Positions 34,310 through 44,236 of a DNA stretch of 64,000 nt are shown here, in pieces. The notes under the pieces are model-generated. The model worked only from the letters and a program-made list of their open reading frames with translations, ran no database searches and was not told the origin of the DNA. The position numbers and the translations under genes were made by a program. The stretch lies in the NCBI GenBank assembly GCA_000619965.1, contig JHVD01000001.1, positions 124,001 to 188,000 of the forward strand, written 5' to 3'. This stretch comes from Propionibacteriaceae bacterium P6A17. GTDB taxonomy: Bacteria > Actinomycetota > Actinomycetes > Propionibacteriales > Propionibacteriaceae. Numbering within the stretch: position 1 is the first letter of the stretch; the number at the start of each line of letters is the position of its first letter.

Positions 34310-35071
34310 ATGGGTGTTTCAGTGCGAGTGATTCCTTGTCTCGACGTCGACGGCGGTCGGGTGGTCAAGGGGGTCAACTTCACCAACCTGCGCGACGCGG
34401 GGGATCCCGTCGAACTGGCGGCGCGCTACTCGGCGGAAGGCGCCGACGAAATCGTGTTCCTCGACATCTCCGCCTCGGCCGAGGGGCGGGCCACGACGCG
34501 TGACCAGGTGCAGCGCTGCGCCGAGAACGTGTTCACCCCACTGACCGTCGGAGGCGGCGTGCGCACCATCGACGACGTGGACCTCCTGCTGCGCAGCGGC
34601 GCGGACAAGGTCGGCATCAACACCGGCGCCATCGAGCGCCCGACGGTGATCGACGACATCCGGCAGCGCTTCGGCCGGCAGGTGCTCGTGCTCTCCCTCG
34701 ACGCGCGCAGGGAGCCGGGCCAGCCGTCCGGGTTCGGGGTCACCACCCACGGCGGACGCCGCTCCGCAGATCTGGACCTGATCCGTTGGGCCAGGGAAGC
34801 CGCCCGGCGCGGAGTGGGGGAGATCCTGCTGAACTCGATGGACGCCGACGGCACCACCGACGGCTTCGACCTGGAGATGATCCGGGCCGTGCGTGAGGCC
34901 GTCTCGTGCCCGATCATCGCTTCCGGCGGTGCAGGGGCGGTCGAGCACTTCGTCGAGGCAGCGCTGGCCGGCGCCGACGCCGTGCTCGCGGCGAGCGTGT
35001 TCCACTACGGCACGCTGACGATCGCCGAGGTGAAGGCGGGAATGCGCGAGGCCGGCATCAACGTGCGATGA
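34310..35071 (+). CDS. hisF: Imidazole glycerol phosphate synthase subunit HisF
   Basis: HisF is the cyclase half of IGP synthase in histidine synthesis and works with the glutaminase HisH. The 253-residue (beta/alpha)8 barrel has the catalytic Asp in [16 protein letters not shown] and the second in [15 protein letters not shown], with phosphate loops [11 protein letters not shown] and [11 protein letters not shown]. No other his gene is in the window, so it is detached from the main operon or sits at the end of one that is broken up. The message appears leaderless. Confidence 0.96.
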   Translation: MGVSVRVIPCLDVDGGRVVKGVNFTNLRDAGDPVELAARYSAEGADEIVFLDISASAEGRATTRDQVQRCAENVFTPLTVGGGVRTIDDVDLLLRSGADKVGINTGAIERPTVIDDIRQRFGRQVLVLSLDARREPGQPSGFGVTTHGGRRSADLDLIRWAREAARRGVGEILLNSMDADGTTDGFDLEMIRAVREAVSCPIIASGGAGAVEHFVEAALAGADAVLAASVFHYGTLTIAEVKAGMREAGINVR

Positions 35072-35108
35072 CTGCGGCATCCACGCCTCGGCCGAGTAGG
35101 GTGGGGGC

Positions 35109-35519
35109 ATGGAATGCCTGTTCTGCAGCATCGTGGCCGGCGACATCCCGGCGATGAAGGTCCTTGAGGACGACCACGCGGTGGCGTTCCTCGACATCTC
35201 ACCGTGGCAGGCGGGGCACACGCTCGTCGTGCCGCGACGGCACACCGTCGACGTTCTCGAGGACGACGAGGTGCTGGCCGAGATCGCGCCGCTCGTGGCC
35301 CGCACGGGCCGGCTGCTGCGACGGACGCTGGGCGCGACCGCGTGCAACATCCTGACCAACGCGGGGGCCGACGCCGGGCAGGAGGTTTTCCATACCCACG
35401 TGCATGTCATCCCGCGGTATGCGGACAGCCCCGGGGTTGCGGCCATTCGGGGCACGGTCACGGAGGAACCTTCGGATACCCATGCGCGCATCGTCGGGCA
35501 CCAAAGTGCCCGTGGCTAG
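35109..35519 (+). CDS. HIT-family nucleotide-binding hydrolase
   Basis: The 136-residue protein has the histidine-triad motif HTHVHVIPR. Upstream are the typical CLFCSIVAGDIPAMKVLED opening and FLDISPWQAGHTLVVPRRH. HIT proteins of this group hydrolyse adenosine phosphoramidates or dinucleotides; the exact substrate is unknown. A TAGGGT box at 35097-35102 ends six bases before the ATG, fitting a leaderless message. Confidence 0.92.
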   Translation: MECLFCSIVAGDIPAMKVLEDDHAVAFLDISPWQAGHTLVVPRRHTVDVLEDDEVLAEIAPLVARTGRLLRRTLGATACNILTNAGADAGQEVFHTHVHVIPRYADSPGVAAIRGTVTEEPSDTHARIVGHQSARG

Positions 35520-35524
35520 GATTG

Positions 35525-35553
35525 TTGCACCCTCAATGACCGTGCCCTACAGT
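35525..35553 (+). promoter_or_regulatory. Promoter TTGCAC-17-TACAGT
   Basis: A -35 box TTGCAC at 35525-35530 and a -10 box TACAGT at 35548-35553 are separated by 17 bases. They lie about 55 bases before the next gene, which has a strong ribosome site. Confidence 0.65.
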
Positions 35554-35607
35554 TGTGGCGTCAACTACTACCCGATGTCGTTTCGGGTGTGAGGAAAGGA
35601 GGCGACC

Positions 35608-36087
35608 ATGAAGGTTGCCAAGTCCATCGGCGTGGTCTCCATCATCGCCGGCATCATCATGTTCATCGCTGGCGCCGTCACCTGGGGCATGGTCTCCTCC
35701 CAGCTGGCCGCCGAGAAGATCACCGTGCCCGGCGACGCCGCCGCGTTCGCCGGTGCCGAGGTCAAGGGCCCGCTGACCGCCTACTTCCAGGCCGACACGA
35801 TCAACAAGCACGCCACGAAGATGTCCGAGGGTCTGACCTACGCCGAGCTCGGCGCGAAGGTCAAGGAGGCCGAGGCCGCCAACGACACGGAGACGGCGGA
35901 GAAGTACCAGGCCATGCGCAACACCGTGATGAACGGCTCGTTCCTGCGCGCGTCGCTGTTCACCTCCGTGCTCGCCTTCGGCGTCTCGGCGCTCGTCATG
36001 GGGCTCGGCCTCATGTTCGCACTGCTCGGTTGGGCATTCATCGCCATCAAGGGCAAGCCTGCGGAGGCGGTTCGGGCGGAGGCCTGA
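35608..36087 (+). CDS. Small membrane protein, often mislabelled aromatic-ring dioxygenase LigA
   Basis: This 159-residue protein has two clear membrane helices, at about residues 5-30 and 116-147. Between them is an outside domain of about 80 residues (VTWGMVSSQLAAEKITVPGD onward) with no metal-binding motif. Relatives in actinomycetes carry the name aromatic ring-opening dioxygenase LigA, which the sequence does not support. AGGAAAGGAGGCGACC gives a very strong ribosome site, and the promoter upstream is good, so it is probably well expressed. Function unknown. Confidence 0.8.
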   Translation: MKVAKSIGVVSIIAGIIMFIAGAVTWGMVSSQLAAEKITVPGDAAAFAGAEVKGPLTAYFQADTINKHATKMSEGLTYAELGAKVKEAEAANDTETAEKYQAMRNTVMNGSFLRASLFTSVLAFGVSALVMGLGLMFALLGWAFIAIKGKPAEAVRAEA

Positions 36088-36113
36088 TCGACGCCATACC
36101 AGTCCACTCGCGA

Positions 36114-36146
36114 CGGCGGGTCCGGGATTCGTTCCCGGGCCCGCCG
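36114..36146 (+). terminator. Terminator hairpin upstream of the ilv leader
   Basis: CGGCGGG-TCCGGGA, a TTCG loop and TTCCCGGG-CCCGCCG make a long GC-rich stem 27 bases past the preceding stop. It isolates the ilv operon from read-through. Confidence 0.75.
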
Positions 36147-36166
36147 TCCGACATTCGAGATGCGGG

Positions 36167-36195
36167 TTGACATGGCGGGTGAGGTGCGAAAAGGT
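36167..36195 (+). promoter_or_regulatory. ilvBNC promoter
   Basis: A perfect -35 box TTGACA lies at 36167-36172. At 17-base spacing the -10 position holds AAAGGT (36190-36195), a weak match. Transcription would start near 36201, right at the leader peptide ATG. AAGG in the same place could instead act as a short ribosome site. Confidence 0.6.
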
Positions 36196-36201
36196 TGAGC
36201 C

Positions 36202-36231
36202 ATGACCAACCGTCACCTCGTAATTCTCTAG
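36202..36231 (+). CDS. ilv operon leader peptide MTNRHLVIL
   Basis: A nine-codon frame ATG to TAG encodes Met-Thr-Asn-Arg-His-Leu-Val-Ile-Leu. Leu, Val and Ile form the last four residues, exactly the end products of the ilv pathway. It lies between the promoter and the antiterminator/terminator pair, 97 bases before ilvB. Stalling at the Leu-Val-Ile-Leu codons when charged tRNAs are scarce would favour read-through. This is the classic attenuator layout known for actinobacterial ilvB genes. Confidence 0.8.
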   Translation: MTNRHLVIL

Positions 36232-36233
36232 CG

Positions 36234-36298
36234 GCGCTTCGCATTCCGGACGAATCGAAGCGCTCCCTCGTGTGCCTGCAAGGCCTCGGGGGTTTTTT
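36234..36298 (+). promoter_or_regulatory. ilvBNC transcription attenuator (hairpin plus intrinsic terminator)
   Basis: The first hairpin pairs GCGCTTCG (36234-36241) with CGAAGCGC (36256-36263), extended by ATTC/GAAT around loop CGGAC. The second pairs CCCTCG at 36265-36270 with CGGGGG at 36287-36292, has an inner GCCT/AGGC stem, and is followed by six T bases at 36293-36298. That is a true intrinsic terminator ahead of ilvB. The leader stop codon lies three bases before the first stem, so ribosome position can decide which stem forms. Confidence 0.8.
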
Positions 36299-36328
36299 AT
36301 TGGGTGACACGAACCGAAGGGGATTCCC

Positions 36329-39611
<3,283 letters not shown>

Positions 39612-39638
39612 CACTCGTCCCGGGCCAGCCGCCCGGGG

Positions 39639-39682
39639 CAACACGACGGGGACGGGCCGGTGGGCTCGTCCCCGTCGTTGTG
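39639..39682 (+). terminator. Terminator hairpin after ilvC
   Basis: CAACACGACGGGGACG pairs with CGTCCCCGTCGTTGTG with one wobble, a 15-16 bp stem. A second hairpin GCGGGGG/CCCCCGC at about 39771-39788 follows before the next gene. Confidence 0.75.
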
Positions 39683-39835
39683 CTGGCGCGGTCGAGTGAT
39701 CTCAGGCGCCGCGAGGGTCGGGCGTCGGGCCGTCGGCCCCGCCGCGCGTTGATGGCTGGCCGACGAGCGTGCGGGGGTTTGCCCCCGCAGTGACCCGCGC
39801 GGGCGGTATCCTCGTGGGGCGAGGAAGGGGTGGCG

Positions 39836-40348
39836 GTGACCGCGTTCTTGATCATCGGCGTCATCGGGGTGGGGGTGTTGGCGATCTCCCTGGTGTTCGG
39901 CGAAGCGCTCGACGGGCTGCTCGATCTCGACTTCCTCGGCGGAGACCTCTTCTCGCTGGCCAGCATCGCAGCCTTCCTCGGCGCGTTCGGATTCGGCGGC
40001 CTCCTCTCCCTCAGCCTTGTCGACGTCGTGTGGATCGCGACGTTGGTGGGCGCCGTCATCGGAGCGCTGGCGGCGTGGGGGGCCACGTCGTTGACCCGGT
40101 GGTTGAAGCGTGGCGAGTCGGGCTCGCAGTTTCGCACCAACGATCTGGTCGGGGCGACAGGTCGCGTCGTGACGGCCATCCCTGCCGACGGTCTGGGCGA
40201 GGTGATCGTGCGGGGGCCCAACGGCTCGCTGAAGCGTTCCGCCCGAGCCGCGACGGCGATCCCTGCGGGGACGGAGGTCTGGATCTCCGGCATCGTCTCA
40301 CCGACGGCCGTCGAGGTCACCGCCGCCCACCCGCTTCCGCAGCCCTGA
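39836..40348 (+). CDS. NfeD-like membrane protein (flotillin partner)
   Basis: The 170-residue protein has about three membrane segments in the first 95 residues (FLIIGVIGVGVLAISLVFG and VDVVWIATLVGAVIGALAAW). A C-terminal OB-fold-like domain follows (LVGATGRVVTAIPADGLGEV onward), the form of short NfeD proteins. These pair with flotillins and the two genes are adjacent here, 31 bases apart. GTG 39836 gives a seven-base gap to AGGAAGG; the GTG two codons earlier is too close. A TATCCT box lies at 39807-39812. Confidence 0.85.
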   Translation: MTAFLIIGVIGVGVLAISLVFGEALDGLLDLDFLGGDLFSLASIAAFLGAFGFGGLLSLSLVDVVWIATLVGAVIGALAAWGATSLTRWLKRGESGSQFRTNDLVGATGRVVTAIPADGLGEVIVRGPNGSLKRSARAATAIPAGTEVWISGIVSPTAVEVTAAHPLPQP

Positions 40349-40379
40349 CCCAGATCCGTCCAGCAAGGAAGGCACACCC

Positions 40380-41900
40380 ATGGAAGACTCAATCTCGCTG
40401 TTCACCGGCGTCGGTGGCATCGTGCTGCTGCTCATCTTGGTGGTCTGGCTCATCGCGAGCCGCTACAAGGTGGCCAGGCCCAACGAGGCCTACATCATCA
40501 CCGGGCAGAAGGGGAAGGCGGTGACGAATCCGGAGACCGGGCTCGTGTCCACCGACCTCTCCGGCCAGAAGGTCATCATGGGCGGCGGTGTGTTCGTGAT
40601 CCCGCTCATCCAGCGCCTCCATGTCCTCGACCTCTCGTCGCGGCGCATCATGGTGACCATTCGCAACGCTGTCTCCGGCCAGGGCATCAAGCTCAACGTC
40701 GACGGCGTGGCCATCGTGAAGGTGGGCGGCAACGAGGACTCGATCCGTGCCGCGGCGCAGCGCTTCCTGATGCAGCAGGAGGAGATCGAGACGTTCACGC
40801 AGGAGACGCTGGCGGGCTCGCTGCGCTCCATCGTCGGCTCGCTGACCGTCGAGCAAATCATCCGCGACCGCGCGGCGTTCGCCCAGCGCGTCGCCGACGA
40901 GTCCGAGGCGTCGCTCACCGGCCAGGGGCTCGTGCTCGACACCTTCCAGATCCAGGACATCACCGACGACGGCAGCTACCTCTCCGACTTGGGCCGCCCG
41001 GAGTCGGCGCGCGTCGGGCAGCTCGCGGCCGTCGCGGAGGCCGAGGCACGCCGCGAGGCGGAACAGGCCCGCATCGCCGCGTCGCAGCAGATCGCCATCG
41101 CCGAGCGTGAGCTCGTGCTGAAGGAGGCCGAGATCCAGGCCGAGACGGACGCCGCGAAGGCCCAGGCCGCGGCCGCGGGCCCCCTGGCCCAGGCCGATCG
41201 CGATCAGGCGATCCTCGCCGAGCAGGAGAAGGTGGCAGTGCGCCAGGCGGCGCTCAAGGAACGGCAGCTCGACACAGAGGTGCGCAAGCCCGCCGACGCC
41301 AAGCGCTACGAGATTGAGACCGAGGCGCAGGCCCGCCGCCAGGCGGCCATCTTCGAGGCCGAGGCCAGCAAGGCCGCGGCCATCGCCGCAGCCGAGGCGG
41401 ACGCGGAGCGTCAGCGGCTCTCCGGTGAGGGCGAGCAGTCGCGCCGCCAGGCGCTCGCGACGGCGGAGGCGTTCGAGGGCGCCAAGCGCGGTGAGGCCGA
41501 GAAGGCGCGGCGCATCGCCGAGGCCGAGGCCGTGCGCGCCGAGGGTGAGGCGCAGGCCGCAGCGGTCGCCGCGGTCGGTGCCGCCGAGGCCGAGGCCATG
41601 GACAAGCGCGCGGAGGCGTTCGCGCACTACAACGAGGCCGCCGTGCTGCAGATGCTCATCGAGGTGCTGCCGCAGGTGGCGGAGAAGGTGGCGGCACCGC
41701 TGGCCGCGATCGACAAGCTTACCGTCGTGTCCGCCGACGGGGCGTCGTCGCTGCCGCGCACCGTCAACGACAACGTGCTGCAGACCGTCGAAATGGTGAA
41801 GAACACCACTGGGATCGACCTGCTCGACGTGCTGCGTCGCCGCTCCGAGGGCTCGGTGTCGTCGCGCCCCGCGGTGGCCGCCGTCGACGACGAGGCCTGA
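40380..41900 (+). CDS. Flotillin-like membrane-domain protein
   Basis: The 506-residue protein begins with one membrane segment (GVGGIVLLLILVVWLIASRY). An SPFH/band 7 domain follows (about residues 30-210, with VFVIPLIQRLHVLDLSSRRI and IVGSLTVEQIIRDRAAFAQ). A long Ala/Glu-rich coiled coil covers about 215-430 (AEAEARREAEQARIAASQQ repeats), with a C-terminal helical tail. Flotillins organise ordered membrane regions in bacteria. It forms an operon with the NfeD-like gene. GGAAGGCACACCC precedes the ATG. Confidence 0.92.
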   Translation: MEDSISLFTGVGGIVLLLILVVWLIASRYKVARPNEAYIITGQKGKAVTNPETGLVSTDLSGQKVIMGGGVFVIPLIQRLHVLDLSSRRIMVTIRNAVSGQGIKLNVDGVAIVKVGGNEDSIRAAAQRFLMQQEEIETFTQETLAGSLRSIVGSLTVEQIIRDRAAFAQRVADESEASLTGQGLVLDTFQIQDITDDGSYLSDLGRPESARVGQLAAVAEAEARREAEQARIAASQQIAIAERELVLKEAEIQAETDAAKAQAAAAGPLAQADRDQAILAEQEKVAVRQAALKERQLDTEVRKPADAKRYEIETEAQARRQAAIFEAEASKAAAIAAAEADAERQRLSGEGEQSRRQALATAEAFEGAKRGEAEKARRIAEAEAVRAEGEAQAAAVAAVGAAEAEAMDKRAEAFAHYNEAAVLQMLIEVLPQVAEKVAAPLAAIDKLTVVSADGASSLPRTVNDNVLQTVEMVKNTTGIDLLDVLRRRSEGSVSSRPAVAAVDDEA

Positions 41901-41911
41901 TCCCGCACGCC

Positions 41912-41947
41912 TGCGAACCGCCGCCCGGCCATGGTGCCAGGCGGCGG
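41912..41947 (+). terminator. Terminator hairpin after the flotillin gene
   Basis: GAACCGCCGCC and GGCGGCGGTTC form a perfect 11-bp stem 11 bases past the stop. Confidence 0.75.
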
Positions 41948-41959
41948 TTCGTCGTCGGT

Positions 41960-42530
41960 GTCGGGGCCCACTCGCTAGGACCGAGCTCCGCGTCGATGAA
42001 CGCCGTCATTCCCGGCGACTGCAGGATCACCAAGACGTGGTCCTGGCCGAGCAGGAGGCCGTCGCCCAGTGTGCGGTCCTCCCGGGACTCCTCGTGGAAG
42101 GAGCCGTCGGCGACGTGGACGCTGACGTGCCCGCACCCGGGGCGCTGGAGGTCGTAGGACGCCGTTGTGCCGTGGACGTCGGATCACCTCGAATCCTGGG
42201 CGGGAGGACGCGCGTTCGCCGGGGTCGTAGGACGCCGTTGTGCCGTGGACGTCGGATCCCTCCTGCTGCACCTCGTCGTCCACCGGCCTGCAAGTGGGGT
42301 TGGCCGTCGGGGGAGGGGATCGGCGACGGCGTCGCAGCGGGGGCCACATCCGGCGACGAGGTCGGCTCCGAGGAGGAGGACTGCGTCGGGGCAGGTGCGG
42401 ACGTGTCCGGCGTCGCCGGCGGCTGGGCGGGGTCGCCTGCGGGGCGAGCTGCCAGGCCCCCATGGCGGGGCCCGCAACGACGACCGCCCGCAGGTAGTGG
42501 CGGGGCGTGGCCCCTGTCGCCCACGCATCG
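41960..42530 (-). pseudogene. Decayed gene for an exported protein
   Basis: No single frame is intact, yet pieces of a plausible protein appear in three minus frames. There is a hydrophobic stretch (HYLRAVVVAGPAMGAWQLA), a Pro/Ser/Thr/Glu linker (APAPTQSSSSEPTSSPDVAP) and a globular tail (GHVSVHVADGSFHEE, then VLVILQSPGMTAFIDAELG). Frameshifts are implied near 42430 and 42290 and at the 35-base repeat. The last can be explained by a 73-base insertion. No family is recognised. The limits given are approximate; the gap on to leuB (42531-42682) holds nothing I can name. Confidence 0.55.
42151..42258. repeat. 35-bp perfect direct repeat, two copies
   Basis: Identical 35-base copies lie at 42151-42185 and 42224-42258, starting GTCGTAGGACGCCGTT and ending GGACGTCGGATC. 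The copies are 73 bases apart start to start, and flanks differ. Both lie inside the decayed gene, and removing one repeat plus the spacer would join the two reading frames. Confidence 0.9.
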
Positions 42531-42682
42531 GGTCCGTCTCTCGTCGCCTTCGGCCCTTCCAAGCCATCCTCACTGGCTCTACGCCCTGAGCGCCCGGTTG
42601 CGTGGCAGCGGGTGAGGGGGCGGGGCATGCGACGCGGCCGCCGCCCGGGGTGGGCAACGGCCGCGGGGCGTCGTCGGGTGGG

Positions 42683-43732
42683 TCAGGCCAGGCGGGCGGC
42701 GATCGAGTCACCGATGGCCTTGGTGCCGGGCCGGGCGCCGCCTCGCTCGGTGATGTCGGCGGCGACGGCATCGTCGATGCGACGGGCCAGCTCGGGCTCG
42801 CCGAGGTGGTCCAGCAGGAGCGCCATGGAGGCGATGGCGGCCGTCGGGTCTGCGATGCCCTTGCCCGCGATGTCCGGGGCAGAGCCGTGGACGGGCTCGA
42901 ACATGCTGGGGAACTGGCGCGACGGGTTGATGTTGGCGCTCGCGGCCAGGCCGATGCCGCCGGTGACGGCGCCTGCGAGGTCGGTGACGATGTCGCCGAA
43001 GAGGTTGTCGGTGACGATGACGTCGAACTGCGCCGGGTCCACGACCATCGCGATCATCGCCGCGTCGATGTGCAGGTAGTTGGTCTCGACGTCGGGGAAC
43101 TCCGCCCCGACCTCTTGGAAGACGCGGTTCCAGAGCTTGCCGGCATTGACGAGCACGTTGTGCTTGTGGAGCAGGGTGAGTTTGCCCCGACGGCGGCTGG
43201 CGCGCTCGTAGGCGTCACGGACCACACGCTCGATGCCGTAGGCAGTGTTGACGCTCACCTCCGTGGCGAGCTCGTTCGGGGTGCCGACGCGGACCGCGCC
43301 ACCGTTGCCGCAGTAGAGGCCCTCGGTGCCCTCACGGACGACGACGAAGTCGACCTCCTTGCCCTCGACGACCGACGGCGCGAGCGGCATCGGCACGCCC
43401 GGGTAGAGCTTGGAGGGGCGCAGGTTCACCGCGTGGTCGAGCTCGAACCGAAGCCGCAGCAGCAGACCGCGCTCGAGCAGGCCCGAGGGGATCGCCGAGG
43501 AGCCGGGTGCCGCACCGACCGCCCCGAGCACGATGGCGTCGGCGCCCTTGATCTCCTCGAGGACGGAGTCGGGCAGCACCTCGCCCGTACGCTGCCAGCG
43601 GGCGGCGCCGAGGTCGTAGTCGTGGAAGTCGAAGGCGTCGGGGCACACCGTCTGGAGCACCTTGAGGGCCTCCGCGGTCACCTCGGGGCCGATCCCGTCG
43701 CCGCCGATCACTGCGATGTTCTTGCGCGTCAT
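42683..43732 (-). CDS. leuB: 3-isopropylmalate dehydrogenase
   Basis: LeuB oxidises and decarboxylates 3-isopropylmalate in leucine synthesis; in the citramalate route it also acts on methylmalate. The 349-residue protein opens [18 protein letters not shown]. It has [25 protein letters not shown] with a Lys near the active site, [18 protein letters not shown] with metal-binding Asp residues, and the cofactor region [25 protein letters not shown] at 43740-43745 (TAGGGT on the minus strand) is seven bases before the ATG, so the message is leaderless. Confidence 0.96.
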   Translation of the reverse strand: MTRKNIAVIGGDGIGPEVTAEALKVLQTVCPDAFDFHDYDLGAARWQRTGEVLPDSVLEEIKGADAIVLGAVGAAPGSSAIPSGLLERGLLLRLRFELDHAVNLRPSKLYPGVPMPLAPSVVEGKEVDFVVVREGTEGLYCGNGGAVRVGTPNELATEVSVNTAYGIERVVRDAYERASRRRGKLTLLHKHNVLVNAGKLWNRVFQEVGAEFPDVETNYLHIDAAMIAMVVDPAQFDVIVTDNLFGDIVTDLAGAVTGGIGLAASANINPSRQFPSMFEPVHGSAPDIAGKGIADPTAAIASMALLLDHLGEPELARRIDDAVAADITERGGARPGTKAIGDSIAARLA

Positions 43733-43739
43733 GGGAGCA

Positions 43740-43745
43740 ACCCTA
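43740..43745 (-). promoter_or_regulatory. -10 box TAGGGT for leaderless leuB mRNA
   Basis: On the minus strand TAGGGT, seven bases and ATG follow the leaderless pattern seen at pyk, hisF and others. Confidence 0.6.
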
Positions 43746-44206
43746 GCCAGTCCGACGTCGGGGGCCTCGTCGCGTCCACGGGCGTGGTGTGTGTCGGGCG
43801 TGGGCGCGGGGTGGCGTCGTGTGTGTGTGGGGGGTGGCTGGCCCCGGTTCGGTGGGTGGCGTGTTCGAGTTTGCCCGGTCTATAGGGCGGGCAGTTTCGA
43901 AGAGCCCGGGGAAATCGTCGAAGAAGGCGGGCAATCCCGAAGAGGGCCGGCGAGCCCGAACAGGGCCCGCCAGCCCGGGCAAGGCGAACAAGCCCGAACA
44001 GGGGCACGCCAGCCCGGGCAAGGCGAACAAGCCCGAACAGGGGCCCGCCAGCCCGGGCAAGGCGAACAAGCCCGACGACTGCCGCCGGACCACAGGCGGC
44101 GGGGGCAGTCGTCGCGGAGCCCGAGCCCGTCCGCCCGTCCGCAGGCCCCCGACCGCCGGGTGTGGCCACAGCGTGGTCGTCCGGCCGATACTGGCAGTTT
44201 CGCTTG
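43746..44206. other. Divergent leuB-cimA intergenic region
   Basis: This gap of about 460 bases between divergent genes starts with a GT-rich stretch (43780-43840), contains a TATAGG word at 43880-43885 and then the 39-bp tandem repeats. Open frames run through it on both strands only because the repeat period is a multiple of three; none has a ribosome site or a known motif. Confidence 0.6.
43951..44076. repeat. 39-bp tandem repeat, about three copies
   Basis: Units beginning CAGCCCGGGCAAGGCGAACA start at 43971, 44010 and 44049, with a partial unit before them from 43951. They are almost identical; the visible change is A or C near the unit end. Each unit contains CGGGC-11 bases-GCCCG, a small hairpin. 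The period equals 13 codons (plus-frame reading SPGKANKPEQG), but there is no sign of translation. Confidence 0.9.
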
Positions 44207-44212
44207 TAGAGT
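44207..44212 (+). promoter_or_regulatory. -10 box TAGAGT upstream of cimA
   Basis: TAGAGT lies 24 bases before the TTG start, with AGGAAGGAG between, so this message should have a short leader with a ribosome site. Confidence 0.5.
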
Positions 44213-44236
44213 GCGGTCGACAGGAAGGAGTCTGCC

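Noticed and set aside
35608-36087. Aromatic ring-opening dioxygenase LigA
   Set aside because: Two membrane helices and no metal ligands or dioxygenase motif; the name seems to be an annotation artefact.
42151-42258. Two-unit CRISPR or attachment site from the 35-bp repeats
   Set aside because: Only two copies with a 38-base gap, no cas or integrase gene nearby, and both copies lie within a decayed coding region.
43951-44076. CRISPR array from the 39-bp repeats
   Set aside because: The units are head to tail with no unique spacers, and no cas gene is present.
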